Positions 54,821-62,787 of a DNA stretch of 64,000 nucleotides are shown one piece after another (the stretch's first letter is position 1; each line of letters opens with the position of its first letter). Origin of the DNA: an uncultured Prevotellaceae bacterium (lineage in GTDB: Bacteria > Bacteroidota > Bacteroidia > Bacteroidales > Bacteroidaceae). The DNA lies in contig ONFA01000026.1 in assembly GCA_900316975.1 (NCBI GenBank), positions 1 to 64,000 of the forward strand, read 5' to 3'. The translations under genes were made by a program, and so were the position numbers. A model generated the notes under the pieces. It worked only from the letters and a program-made list of their open reading frames with translations. It was not told the DNA's origin and ran no database searches.

Positions 54821-55582
54821 GCCTCGCTGGGAGTTGGAAACGAACTCTATGATATATTCTATTTCCTTGCTCATGGGCACCTCTTTACGAATCATGTCGA
54901 TAGCCTCATTGACAGTCAGATTACACTGGTAAATCAAGCGATAAGCATGTGTGATGTTGTCAATGACCTCACGACTGAATCCACGGCGACGAAGTCCTAT
55001 GATGTTCAATCCTGCGTATGCCACAGGTTCACGACCCGCCATCACAAATGGAGGGATGTCCTTGCTGGTACGTGTACCACCTTGCACCATCACAAAACCA
55101 CCGATGCGGCAGAACTGATGCACGAGCACAACGGCTGAGATGATGGCATTGTCATCCACAATGACCTCACCTGCCAACTTGGTGGAGTTGCCCATGATGA
55201 TACCGCTGCCGAACACACAGTCGTGAGCGATGTGGGCATTCTCCATGATGAGGTTGTTGCTGCCCACCACCGTCTTGCCCTTGCTGGCTGTTCCGCGATG
55301 GATGGTCACGTTCTCGCGAATTTTGTTGTTGTCGCCAATCTCCACTGTCGATTCCTCACCCTTGAACTTGAGGTCTTGTGGCACAGCACCAATCACGGCA
55401 CCGGGGAAAAGGGTGTTCTCATTGCCCATGTGCGTGCCAGAGAGCAAGGTCACGCTATTCATCAGCACGTTGTTGTCGCCGATGGTCACACCCTTGTCGA
55501 TGAAACAGAATGGACCAATCTCACAATTCTCGCCTATCTGTGCCGAAGGGTCAATAAACGCTAAAGGACTTATCTTTGCCAT
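54809..55582 (-). CDS. lpxA: UDP-N-acetylglucosamine acyltransferase
   Basis: First step of lipid A synthesis. 257 aa from MAKISPLAFIDPSAQIG; the frame open further to 55678 is not conserved. Hexapeptide rungs (IGENCEIGPFCFIDKGVTIG), NLIMENAHIAHDCVFG with the catalytic His, and the C-terminal helical part ITHAYRLIYQCNLTVNEAID are present. Confidence 0.95.
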   Translation of the reverse strand: MAKISPLAFIDPSAQIGENCEIGPFCFIDKGVTIGDNNVLMNSVTLLSGTHMGNENTLFPGAVIGAVPQDLKFKGEESTVEIGDNNKIRENVTIHRGTASKGKTVVGSNNLIMENAHIAHDCVFGSGIIMGNSTKLAGEVIVDDNAIISAVVLVHQFCRIGGFVMVQGGTRTSKDIPPFVMAGREPVAYAGLNIIGLRRRGFSREVIDNITHAYRLIYQCNLTVNEAIDMIRKEVPMSKEIEYIIEFVSNSQRGIIR

Positions 55583-55723
55583 CTTATTTTTATTTACAAT
55601 TTTACAATTGACAATTGACCATTTATTTGACAATTTTGCTATTTCTCGCCGAAAGAATGAACATGAAGCACCACTCAAGCGGAATTAAATTGTAAATGGT
55701 AAATGGTCTAATGGTAAATGTCA

Positions 55724-57106
55724 TTATTTATTCTTAACGATTTGTGCCGTAAATTCGGCTTCTGCAGCCACCGTGTCGCCCACGAAGACAAGACCTGCCA
55801 TTGTTGCGATGCCGCGACGCAGGGGACCCATCATCTGCACCTTGAAAATCAGCGTGTCGCCTGGCACCACCTTGCGACGGAACTTCACATTATCTATCTT
55901 CAGGAAGTAAGTGCTCCAGCGTTCAGGCTCCTCCACATTGCTCAACACCAACAGACCACCAGCCTGTGCCATAGCCTCCACAATCAACACGCCCGGCATC
56001 ACAGGTTCCTGTGGGAAGTGTCCCGTGAAGAAAGGCTCATTGCTGGTCACGTTCTTCACTGCTACAATCTCCGTGTCATCCACAGCAATGACTTTATCCA
56101 CCAACTGCATGGGATAGCGGTGAGGCAAGAGCGAACGAATCTTGTTCACATCCATCAGCGGCTCGTTGTTCGGGTCGTATGCAGGACACTGAACCTCATG
56201 CTTCTTGATGTCTTTCTTTATCGCGCGCGCGAACTTATTATTTATTGTATGACCAGGCTTCGTGGCAATCACACGTCCCAGAATGGGCTTGCCCACCAAA
56301 GCAAGGTCGCCGATGATGTCGAGCAATTTGTGGCGTGCCGTCTCGTTGTCCCATGTGAGGGGCTTGTGGTTGATGTAACCCAGACGGGTGGCATCCATGT
56401 GGGGAATGCCCAACGTGTCGGCGAGTTTGTCGTAACGCTCCTGTGGCAGTTCCTTCTCATAGATTACGATGGCATTGTCGAGGTCGCCGCCCTTGATGAG
56501 TCCCAGATTCAGCAGAGGTTCAATCTCGCGCACAAACACGAAGGTACGTGCCGATGCAATCTCTGTGGGGAAATCTTCGATATTGTCAAGATTGGCAAAC
56601 TGGTTGTCGAGAATCTTTGAGTCGAAAGCAATCTGGGCGTTCACGCAGAAGTGGTCGTCGGGGAGAAGAATGAGGTGTTCGCCGTTCTCTCCCTTGATTT
56701 CCATCTTGTGCTTCACCACATAATAATCCTTCTTGGCATTCTGCTCCAGAGTACCCACTTTTTGAATTGCTTCGACAAAAAGCAAAGCGCTACCGTCAAG
56801 GATTGGCACCTCTGGACCATCCAATTGGATGAGACAGTTGTCGATGCCACAGGCATAAAGCGCTGCCATGGCATGTTCGATTGTGCTAATCTTGATGTCG
56901 CCTTTCACAAGAACGGTGCCACGCTGGGTGTCACCTACCAAGTCAGCATTGCAATCGACAATTGGCTGACCTTCAATATCTGTTCTTTGAATCTTGTATC
57001 CGAAGTTCTCTTCTGCAGGGTTGAACACCGCCGTGATGAACTGACCAGTGTGCAACCCCTTACCTTTCAGGGTGAACGATTCCTTCAGAGTCTGTTGATT
57101 TTGCAT
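55724..57106 (-). CDS. lpxC: Bifunctional LpxC-FabZ
   Basis: 460 aa fusion usual in Bacteroidetes. The LpxC part (1-300), UDP-3-O-acyl-GlcNAc deacetylase, has the Zn-binding [20 protein letters not shown] and [19 protein letters not shown] motifs (here [16 protein letters not shown]). The FabZ part (about 315-460), hydroxyacyl-ACP dehydratase, has [13 protein letters not shown] and [20 protein letters not shown] with the catalytic His and Glu. It lies between lpxA and lpxD. Confidence 0.96.
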   Translation of the reverse strand: MQNQQTLKESFTLKGKGLHTGQFITAVFNPAEENFGYKIQRTDIEGQPIVDCNADLVGDTQRGTVLVKGDIKISTIEHAMAALYACGIDNCLIQLDGPEVPILDGSALLFVEAIQKVGTLEQNAKKDYYVVKHKMEIKGENGEHLILLPDDHFCVNAQIAFDSKILDNQFANLDNIEDFPTEIASARTFVFVREIEPLLNLGLIKGGDLDNAIVIYEKELPQERYDKLADTLGIPHMDATRLGYINHKPLTWDNETARHKLLDIIGDLALVGKPILGRVIATKPGHTINNKFARAIKKDIKKHEVQCPAYDPNNEPLMDVNKIRSLLPHRYPMQLVDKVIAVDDTEIVAVKNVTSNEPFFTGHFPQEPVMPGVLIVEAMAQAGGLLVLSNVEEPERWSTYFLKIDNVKFRRKVVPGDTLIFKVQMMGPLRRGIATMAGLVFVGDTVAAEAEFTAQIVKNK

Positions 57107-57116
57107 TTTTATTCAA

Positions 57117-57146
57117 TTGACAGTTGACAGTTGACAGTTGACAGTT
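57117..57146. repeat. CAGTTGA word array downstream of the four-helix gene
   Basis: About four copies of GACAGTT; the opposite orientation, AACTGTC, flanks the other side of the gene at 57556-57604. Confidence 0.85.
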
Positions 57147-57510
57147 ATTGACCATCAGTGTCTTCCTTCAACCTTTTTATTATAGTTATTAAAATTTTTA
57201 TCAATTCTCTATTATCTTCGTTAATTGACCGGTATTCCTCATCCGTCAAATAGTCGGTTTTATAAAGAAGTTCCAGCCAGTATTCCGTTTCATCAGCCTC
57301 TTTCAAGGCTATATTCAACTTATTAAGAAAGTCCTTGCGACTTTGTGCGTTTTTGCTTTCTCTGGCATTTGCACCAATACTCGTGCCGCTTCTGAGCAGT
57401 TGCTTTGACAAGACATATTCCCTCTTTTCATCTGTCAGATACTTGTAAAGCCTCACTATCCGGATTGCAAAGTCAAAACTCTTTGTTCCAATAATGCTTT
57501 CTCTCATCAT
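57145..57510 (-). CDS. Four-helix-bundle protein (S23/bAvd-like)
   Basis: About 121 aa from MMRESIIGTKSFDFAIRIVR; the frame upstream of 57510 runs into repeats. LLRSGTSIGANARESKNAQS, FLNKLNIALKEADETEYWLE and LLYKTDYL are the hallmark of the S23-type four-helix family, found as intervening-sequence proteins and as diversity-generating-retroelement accessory proteins. Role unknown. It lies inside the lpx run, with inverted CAACTGT arrays on both sides, which suggests insertion as a unit. Confidence 0.85.
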   Translation of the reverse strand: MMRESIIGTKSFDFAIRIVRLYKYLTDEKREYVLSKQLLRSGTSIGANARESKNAQSRKDFLNKLNIALKEADETEYWLELLYKTDYLTDEEYRSINEDNRELIKILITIIKRLKEDTDGQ

Positions 57511-57555
57511 CTTCACATCACAAATTGATTGCCAACTCTCACCCGTCCAACACCC

Positions 57556-57604
57556 CGCATGGCAACTGTCAACTGTCAACTGTCAACTCTCAACTGTCAA
57601 CTGT
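57556..57604. repeat. AACTGTC word array upstream of the four-helix gene
   Basis: Six to seven AACTGTC/AACTCTC words between lpxD and the four-helix gene; inverted relative to 57117-57146. It reaches to the lpxD stop. Confidence 0.85.
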
Positions 57605-58626
57605 TCAACCTTCTTTTTCAAGGCAGCTACCTCTTTCAGCAGTTCTGGGAGAGAGTTGAGCGCTGCCATGTTCCGAGCAAACTTCTTATGCTCCACAGCC
57701 GGATAGCCCATCAGTGTGGCACCACCCTTCTTGGCAAGATTGCCACCAGCCAAACCTGCTTGGGCACCAATAGTCGTATGGTCACCCACTTTCAAGTGTC
57801 CTGCTATGCCCACTTGACCGGCAAACACGCACCATTCGCCCACTTTCGAACTGCCAGCCACACCCACTTGCGCCGACATGACCGTGTTCTGTCCCACTTC
57901 CACATTGTGCGCAATCTGTACGAGGTTGTCAAGTTTCACACCCTTGCGGATGATGGTGCTGCCCATCGTGGAGCGGTCAACACATGTGTTGGCACCAATC
58001 TCCACATTGTCCTCGATGGTCACGATGCCAATCTGCGGAATCTTGTCGTAGCCTTCGGACGTAGGTGCAAAGCCGAAACCGTCGGCACCAATCACACAAC
58101 CAGCGTGCAGGATGCAGTTGTTGCCCACTTTGCAGTCGTGATAAATCACCGCATTGCTGTAAATCTCCGTGTTGTTGCCCACCTTCGCATTAGGACCAAT
58201 CGTGGCATGCGGATGAATCACCACGCCGTCGCCTATCTCCACATTCTCACCAATCGCCACAAACGGACCAATGTAGCAGTCCTTACCAATCTTTGCCGTC
58301 TTGTCAATGAATGCCAACGAATCAATGCCCACACGTTTCTGCTGCATGCTCTGATAGAGTTGCAACAATTTTGCCACTGATTCGTAAGCATTCTCCACGC
58401 GAATCAACGTAGCCTTCACTTTGCGAGAAGGTTGAAAATCTTTATTTACGAGCACGACAGTGGACTTCGTCTCATAAATATAGTCTTCGTACTGGGGATT
58501 TGCCAAAAAAGAGAGAGCCCCCTCAACACCTTCTTCAATCTTTGCGAAGGTGCCAATTGTCGCATTACAATCACCCTCTACAGTTCCACCTGTATAATCT
58601 GCTATTTGCTGTGCAGTAAAAACCAT
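57583..58626 (-). CDS. lpxD: UDP-3-O-acylglucosamine N-acyltransferase
   Basis: Third step of lipid A synthesis. 347 aa: uridine-binding N-terminal domain ([37 protein letters not shown]), left-handed beta-helix ([20 protein letters not shown]), catalytic-type His in [14 protein letters not shown], and a C-terminal helix ([15 protein letters not shown]). First gene of the lpx run. A TAAATTTG promoter-like element lies at 58664-58657. Confidence 0.95.
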   Translation of the reverse strand: MVFTAQQIADYTGGTVEGDCNATIGTFAKIEEGVEGALSFLANPQYEDYIYETKSTVVLVNKDFQPSRKVKATLIRVENAYESVAKLLQLYQSMQQKRVGIDSLAFIDKTAKIGKDCYIGPFVAIGENVEIGDGVVIHPHATIGPNAKVGNNTEIYSNAVIYHDCKVGNNCILHAGCVIGADGFGFAPTSEGYDKIPQIGIVTIEDNVEIGANTCVDRSTMGSTIIRKGVKLDNLVQIAHNVEVGQNTVMSAQVGVAGSSKVGEWCVFAGQVGIAGHLKVGDHTTIGAQAGLAGGNLAKKGGATLMGYPAVEHKKFARNMAALNSLPELLKEVAALKKKVEQLTVES

Positions 58627-58707
58627 TTATTGTTCTTTTAGTACGTAATATGTTTGCAAATTTATGACAAATTTCCGACATAACGGCAATTTCTCTCAAT
58701 TTTTCAC

Positions 58708-58715
58708 TACCTTTG
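58708..58715 (+). promoter_or_regulatory. Promoter -7 element of purM
   Basis: TACCTTTG about 40 bp upstream of the ATG at 58756; the -33 element is weak. It is divergent from the lpxD promoter. Confidence 0.6.
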
Positions 58716-58755
58716 CAGCATAAAACCAACAAATAGATAAAAAAAGCATACCAAA

Positions 58756-59931
58756 ATGACGATTGACAAGAACCAAAGATACATGATGCGCGGTGTGAGC
58801 GCAGCGAAGGAAGACGTGCACAACGCCATCAAGAATATCGACAAGGGAATCTTCCCTCAGGCATTCTGCAAAATCATCCCCGACATCCTCGGAGGCGACC
58901 CCGAATACTGCAACATCATGCATGCCGACGGCGCAGGCACCAAGTCCTCGCTGGCTTATATGTATTGGAAAGAGACGGGCGACCTCAGCGTGTGGAAGGG
59001 CATCGCACAGGATGCACTCATCATGAACACTGACGACCTCTTGTGTGTGGGTGCAGTCGATAACATTCTCGTTTCCAGCACCATCGGCCGCAACAAGATG
59101 CTCATCCCCGGCGAAGTGATTTCTGCCATCATCAACGGCACCGACGAACTCCTTCAGGAGATGCGCAAGATGGGCATCGGCATCTATGCCACAGGCGGCG
59201 AGACAGCCGACGTGGGCGACCTTGTGCGCACCATCATTGTCGATAGCACCGTCACCTGCCGCATGAAGCGCAGCGATGTCATCAACAATGCCAACATCCG
59301 TCCGGGCGATGTGATTGTTGGCTTATCTTCTTGTGGTCAAGCCACTTACGAAAAGGAATACAACGGCGGCATGGGCAGCAACGGACTCACCTCCGCCCGT
59401 CACGACGTGTTTGCCAAATATCTGGCAGAGAAATACCCCGAATCCTATGACAAGGCTGTGCCCGAAGAACTCGTCTATTCAGGTTCCTACAAGTTGACCG
59501 ACCCCGTAGAAGGCGCACCCGTCAACGCTGGCAAACTCGTCCTCTCCCCCACCCGCACGTATGCGCCAGTAGTGAAGAAACTCTTGGACGAGATGCGCGC
59601 CGACATTCACGGCATGGTCCACTGCACAGGCGGCGCACAGACGAAGGTGCTGCATTTCGTGGGCGACAACTGCCGCGTCATCAAGGACAACATGTTCCCC
59701 GTTCCTCCCCTCTTCAAGGCCATCGCCAAGGAGAGCGGCACCGACTGGGCAGAGATGTACAAAGTCTTCAACATGGGTCACCGCCTCGAAGTCTATCTCT
59801 CGCCCGAAAATGCCGACAAGGTCATTGCCATCAGCAAGTCGTTCAACATTGACGCACAGGTAGTTGGCCATATCGAGGAAGGCAAGAAGTCGCTCACCAT
59901 CAAGAGCGAATTTGGAGAATTCAACTATTGA
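58756..59931 (+). CDS. purM: AIR synthase (PurM), Bacteroidetes long form
   Basis: Phosphoribosylformylglycinamidine cyclo-ligase. 391 aa, the length of the Bacteroidetes form rather than the 345-aa E. coli type. NIMHADGAGTKSSLAYMYWK, IAQDALIMNTDDLLCVGAVD, ATGGETADVGDLVRTI, GLSSCGQATYEKEYNGGMGS and MVHCTGGAQTKVLHF (FGAM-binding parts) are present. A single-gene unit between its promoter and a clear terminator. Confidence 0.93.
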   Translation: MTIDKNQRYMMRGVSAAKEDVHNAIKNIDKGIFPQAFCKIIPDILGGDPEYCNIMHADGAGTKSSLAYMYWKETGDLSVWKGIAQDALIMNTDDLLCVGAVDNILVSSTIGRNKMLIPGEVISAIINGTDELLQEMRKMGIGIYATGGETADVGDLVRTIIVDSTVTCRMKRSDVINNANIRPGDVIVGLSSCGQATYEKEYNGGMGSNGLTSARHDVFAKYLAEKYPESYDKAVPEELVYSGSYKLTDPVEGAPVNAGKLVLSPTRTYAPVVKKLLDEMRADIHGMVHCTGGAQTKVLHFVGDNCRVIKDNMFPVPPLFKAIAKESGTDWAEMYKVFNMGHRLEVYLSPENADKVIAISKSFNIDAQVVGHIEEGKKSLTIKSEFGEFNY

Positions 59932-60035
59932 AGTTGACAGATGAAAGTTGAAAGTTGACAGTTACCATGCGGGATGTAAGCATCGCGTTAGCCCAACTGT
60001 CAACTGTCAATTCTCAACGCTCAATTTTAGTTCTG
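59932..60035. repeat. Word arrays around the CCATGCGG/GCGTTAGC element
   Basis: GTTGACAG/GTTGAAAG words, loop ACCATGCGGGATGTAAGCAT then CGCGTTAGC (59964-59992), then AACTGTCAACTGTC words, an inverted arrangement able to fold into one long hairpin. Confidence 0.85.
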
Positions 60036-60042
60036 AAACACT

Positions 60043-60072
60043 AAAAGACCCCCATCACTGAGGGTCTTTTTT
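60043..60072. terminator. Bidirectional terminator between purM and the HU-like gene
   Basis: AAAGACCC and GGGTCTTT stem with A- and T-runs on either side. Confidence 0.85.
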
Positions 60073-60132
60073 CATGATTTTCATCAGGCTTCCACCAAAC
60101 TGTCAACTGTCAACTCTCAACTGTCAACTGCC

Positions 60133-60546
60133 TCACTCCTTCACGTCGATGGCTTCGCCAGCGCTGTTCATGCTGAGTGCCTTGAGCATGTCCTTGAAGT
60201 CGCCACCAGGGAAGAACTGGATCTTCTTCACCTTCACGGTCTTCAGCGCCTCGTCGCCCTCCAGCCCGTCGAGCGTCTTGACGGTCTTCGAGTTGAAGGT
60301 GGGCTTGAACGAGCCGAACGTGCCGAGCGACACCCCGTGACCCAGTTCCATGTAGTGCACCAGCGACTGCAACAGCGCGTCCACCACCGCCTTCGTCTGC
60401 GCCTTGTTCACGCCCACAATCTGAATCATGCCCAGCAGCTGGTCATAGGTCACAGCAGGGTAAGTGAGCTGTCGAAGCTTGTACACCTCTGGCTTCTCCT
60501 CGCGATAAGTCAGCTTGACCTTCGCCTTTCTGTACATAAGTCCCAT
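60133..60546 (-). CDS. HU-like (HU-HIG type) DNA-binding protein
   Basis: 137 aa. LRQLTYPAVTYDQLLGMIQI, VVDALLQSLVHYMELGHGVS and LGTFGSFKPTFNSKTVKTLD follow the HU/IHF fold variant common in Bacteroidetes, with a longer C-terminal tail. In these genomes it often stands near DUF3987/primase modules, as here. Confidence 0.88.
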   Translation of the reverse strand: MGLMYRKAKVKLTYREEKPEVYKLRQLTYPAVTYDQLLGMIQIVGVNKAQTKAVVDALLQSLVHYMELGHGVSLGTFGSFKPTFNSKTVKTLDGLEGDEALKTVKVKKIQFFPGGDFKDMLKALSMNSAGEAIDVKE

Positions 60547-60652
60547 AATTCGTTTCTCCTTTCTTTTTTAATGGGTTAAACATTCGTTTTTTTAATCACT
60601 TATATAGTCGTTGCAACTGCTATATTCTCAGCAGACCCTCCCCCTGCCCTCC

Positions 60653-61297
60653 CTATAGGGAGGGGGCGGTTACTTTGCTCGTTTGTCTCTCCATGACTCC
60701 CCTCATTGGCTGAGATACTACTCCCTCCCCCTTGGGGGTAGCGCCCGGAGAAACAGGGCAACTAAATGTTGCGCTGTCGGAAGCGACCGAAGCAAGTGCT
60801 CTTGCTGAGGACGGACAGGAGGGGGCTTCATTCTCCACCTCGCACCACATCTCCTCCCCCCGTCCGAAAGCCTCATAGAGCAGCGCATCCAGTTCCCCGA
60901 ACACCTCCTCGCCGTCCTTCATGCCGCGTTTTGGAGGGTACTCCACCTCGTGCCCATCTTCGTCAGTATAGTAGTGATACACAGGACGCCCCATCATCAC
61001 CCTGTCAGGCAGAGCCCGACCTCCGGGAGCAAATCCGAAGAACACCTGCCTATGACCGGGGCATTTCACCACCCGAACACCCATCGGCGAGTAAGGGCCA
61101 CGACCGCAAGCCATACGCCAACGCCCTTTCGGCATGCAGTAGTTTGATGCCCCGTTAAACACTTCCGCATAATCCCGGAAGCCCACCTCGCGCGCCTCGC
61201 ACACCAGACGGGGCTCATCCTCCCCGTCCATCCAGACCTCCATGACCGACTTCGTCACCGACTCGTCGCCATAATACCTTTTCAGCTTAATCTCCAT
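60653..61297 (-). CDS. DUF5675-family protein
   Basis: 214 aa. VCEAREVGFRDYAEVFNGAS, YCMPKGRWRMACGRGPYSPM and PGHRQVFFGFAPGGRALPDR fit the DUF5675 family, found near phage lysis and integrative-element genes. The last 60 or so residues (ALASVASDSATFSCPVSPGA and on) are coded by repeat-like DNA with CCCTCCCCCTTGGGGG and CCTCCCTATAGGGAGG palindromes, so the native C-terminus is probably shorter. Confidence 0.75.
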   Translation of the reverse strand: MEIKLKRYYGDESVTKSVMEVWMDGEDEPRLVCEAREVGFRDYAEVFNGASNYCMPKGRWRMACGRGPYSPMGVRVVKCPGHRQVFFGFAPGGRALPDRVMMGRPVYHYYTDEDGHEVEYPPKRGMKDGEEVFGELDALLYEAFGRGEEMWCEVENEAPSCPSSARALASVASDSATFSCPVSPGATPKGEGVVSQPMRGVMERQTSKVTAPSL

Positions 61298-61839
61298 AAT
61301 TGCATTTACAATTTAACAATTTACAATGTACAATTTATTTTTCGATTTCACTATTTTACAATTTAGCCTCCCGCCACTCAACTCTCAACTCTCAACTCTC
61401 TCCTGTCCGCATGGCAAATTGTCCAATCCTCCAAATTGTCCCATAAATGGTACATTGTAAATTGTCAAATTGTACATACTTAGACATTCGTTTTTTCGTT
61501 CCTTTTCAAACCTCCGCCCAACGTGTGGGCAGGTTCGTTTTTCAAGACATTCGCCTCATTCGTTCCATTCGTTGTTTACGCTACAAAGTTACGACTTTTT
61601 TCCGAAATATGCAAGCATTAAACCCATTATTTTTCAGCATTTTGCAACTTTTTTTCAACCACAGATTGAGCTGATTAAACGGATTATTTTGCCCCCACAG
61701 ATCAAGCTTCGGAAACGCTGTGTCGTTCCCGTAATTACCCCACCTCCACACCCGTAATTACCTCAGTGCCGTTGCCGTAATTACGGGAGTGGAAGGCGGG
61801 CTTTAATTCCTCACTCCTAATTTGCTTCGCCGAAGATGC
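61298..61839. other. 542-bp spacer before the DUF5675 gene: repeats and a promoter
   Basis: No gene. TTTACAATT words (61308-61360), CAACTCT words (61376-61402), the CTGTCCGCATGGCAAATTGTC element near 61395, and three CCGTAATTAC words, two of which form a perfect 11-bp inverted pair (CCCGTAATTAC / GTAATTACGGG, about 61757-61793). A minus-strand promoter is listed separately. Confidence 0.6.
61584..61614 (-). promoter_or_regulatory. Promoter of the DUF5675/HU transcript
   Basis: Minus strand TTG (61614-61612), 20-nt spacer, TAACTTTG (61591-61584). It leaves a 280-nt leader before the DUF5675 ATG. Confidence 0.6.
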
Positions 61840-62787
61840 TTACACCCCGCATGGCTCTCCCTCCCCCTTGGGGGAGTCGGAGGGGGCTTCCCTCTTCATT
61901 CTCACATAGTACTCCCCAAAGTCCTTGCACCCCAACGGCAGTTGGTGGTGCTCCAGATGAGGCAGAACTTGCTGCAGCTGGAGGAAGAGGCGTTCGCCAG
62001 GCTCGTCGTGGTCAGGATACATGTGGAACTCCGTTGACAGCTGAGAGGTGACCGTTGACAGCAGTTCGACATCCCTCTGCGAGAGCAGCGTGGCAGAAGG
62101 GATGGCTATCGCCTTATGCCCAGCCGAGAGCATCGCCCAGCAGTCGGACGAACCCTCGGTGATGTAGAGCGGTTCGTGAGGCTGCAGGAGGTTGAGCACG
62201 GGCAGGTTGTAGATGCCGCATCGCGAGCCGCAGGGGAATCGGAATCGGGGCGTGGCACCTGGAATGAGGTTGCGGTTCTGAATGCCCACCAACTGCCCCT
62301 CCCTATCGTAATAAGGTATCTGCAGCCAATCCGTGCCCCGCTTGTCGCGCCACGAAGTGAGGCGGCACCAACGCACCACACGCTCATCCAACTTTCGCTC
62401 GGCGAAGAGGAACCGCCGTGCCGCCTCGCTCAGCCACGGACGCTCGAAGAATCGCTCATAGCGCAAGGCATCAAACGGCTTTGCCGGCTTCTCTTCCTCT
62501 GGCTTATATTCCGTCAAGATGATGTTGTTTTCATCTGCCAGCCATCTGCAAGCATCAAGAAACGGCTTGTTCAGACACTTCATCACCAAGTCGATGGTGC
62601 TGCCCGACTCACCGCACACAAAACATCGGTAAGTATTCCTGCTCACCTTAAACGACAGGCTCGGATGGTTGTCCGCATGGAAGGGGCACAGGCACTTATG
62701 CCGCGAGACTTGGAGTCCAAGCCGCTCCGCGACCCCCTCGATGGGGAGGTCGCGAAGCCTTTGCAGTTCAAACTTGTCCATTCTCAC
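61840..62787 (-). CDS. CHC2 zinc-finger/TOPRIM primase
   Basis: 315 aa. DnaG-type zinc finger at about 30-65 (CLCPFHADNHPSLSF, YRCFVCGESGSTIDLVM), then a TOPRIM domain (PLYITEGSSDCWAMLSAG near 230, FHMYPDHDEPGERLF near 275). It lacks the DnaG helicase-binding end, as in element-borne primases. LLSTVTSQLSTE just before the second TOPRIM motif looks like another translated repeat word (GTTGACAGCTGAG). The final codons run into a CCCTCCCCCTTGGGGGAG palindrome. It overlaps the DUF3987 gene by four bases. Confidence 0.88.
   Translation of the reverse strand: MRMDKFELQRLRDLPIEGVAERLGLQVSRHKCLCPFHADNHPSLSFKVSRNTYRCFVCGESGSTIDLVMKCLNKPFLDACRWLADENNIILTEYKPEEEKPAKPFDALRYERFFERPWLSEAARRFLFAERKLDERVVRWCRLTSWRDKRGTDWLQIPYYDREGQLVGIQNRNLIPGATPRFRFPCGSRCGIYNLPVLNLLQPHEPLYITEGSSDCWAMLSAGHKAIAIPSATLLSQRDVELLSTVTSQLSTEFHMYPDHDEPGERLFLQLQQVLPHLEHHQLPLGCKDFGEYYVRMKREAPSDSPKGEGEPCGV

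Noticed and set aside
55583..55678. N-terminal extension of LpxA
   Set aside because: LpxA proteins begin at the MAKISPLAFIDPSAQIG-like segment; the extra residues cover TTTACAATT-type repeats.
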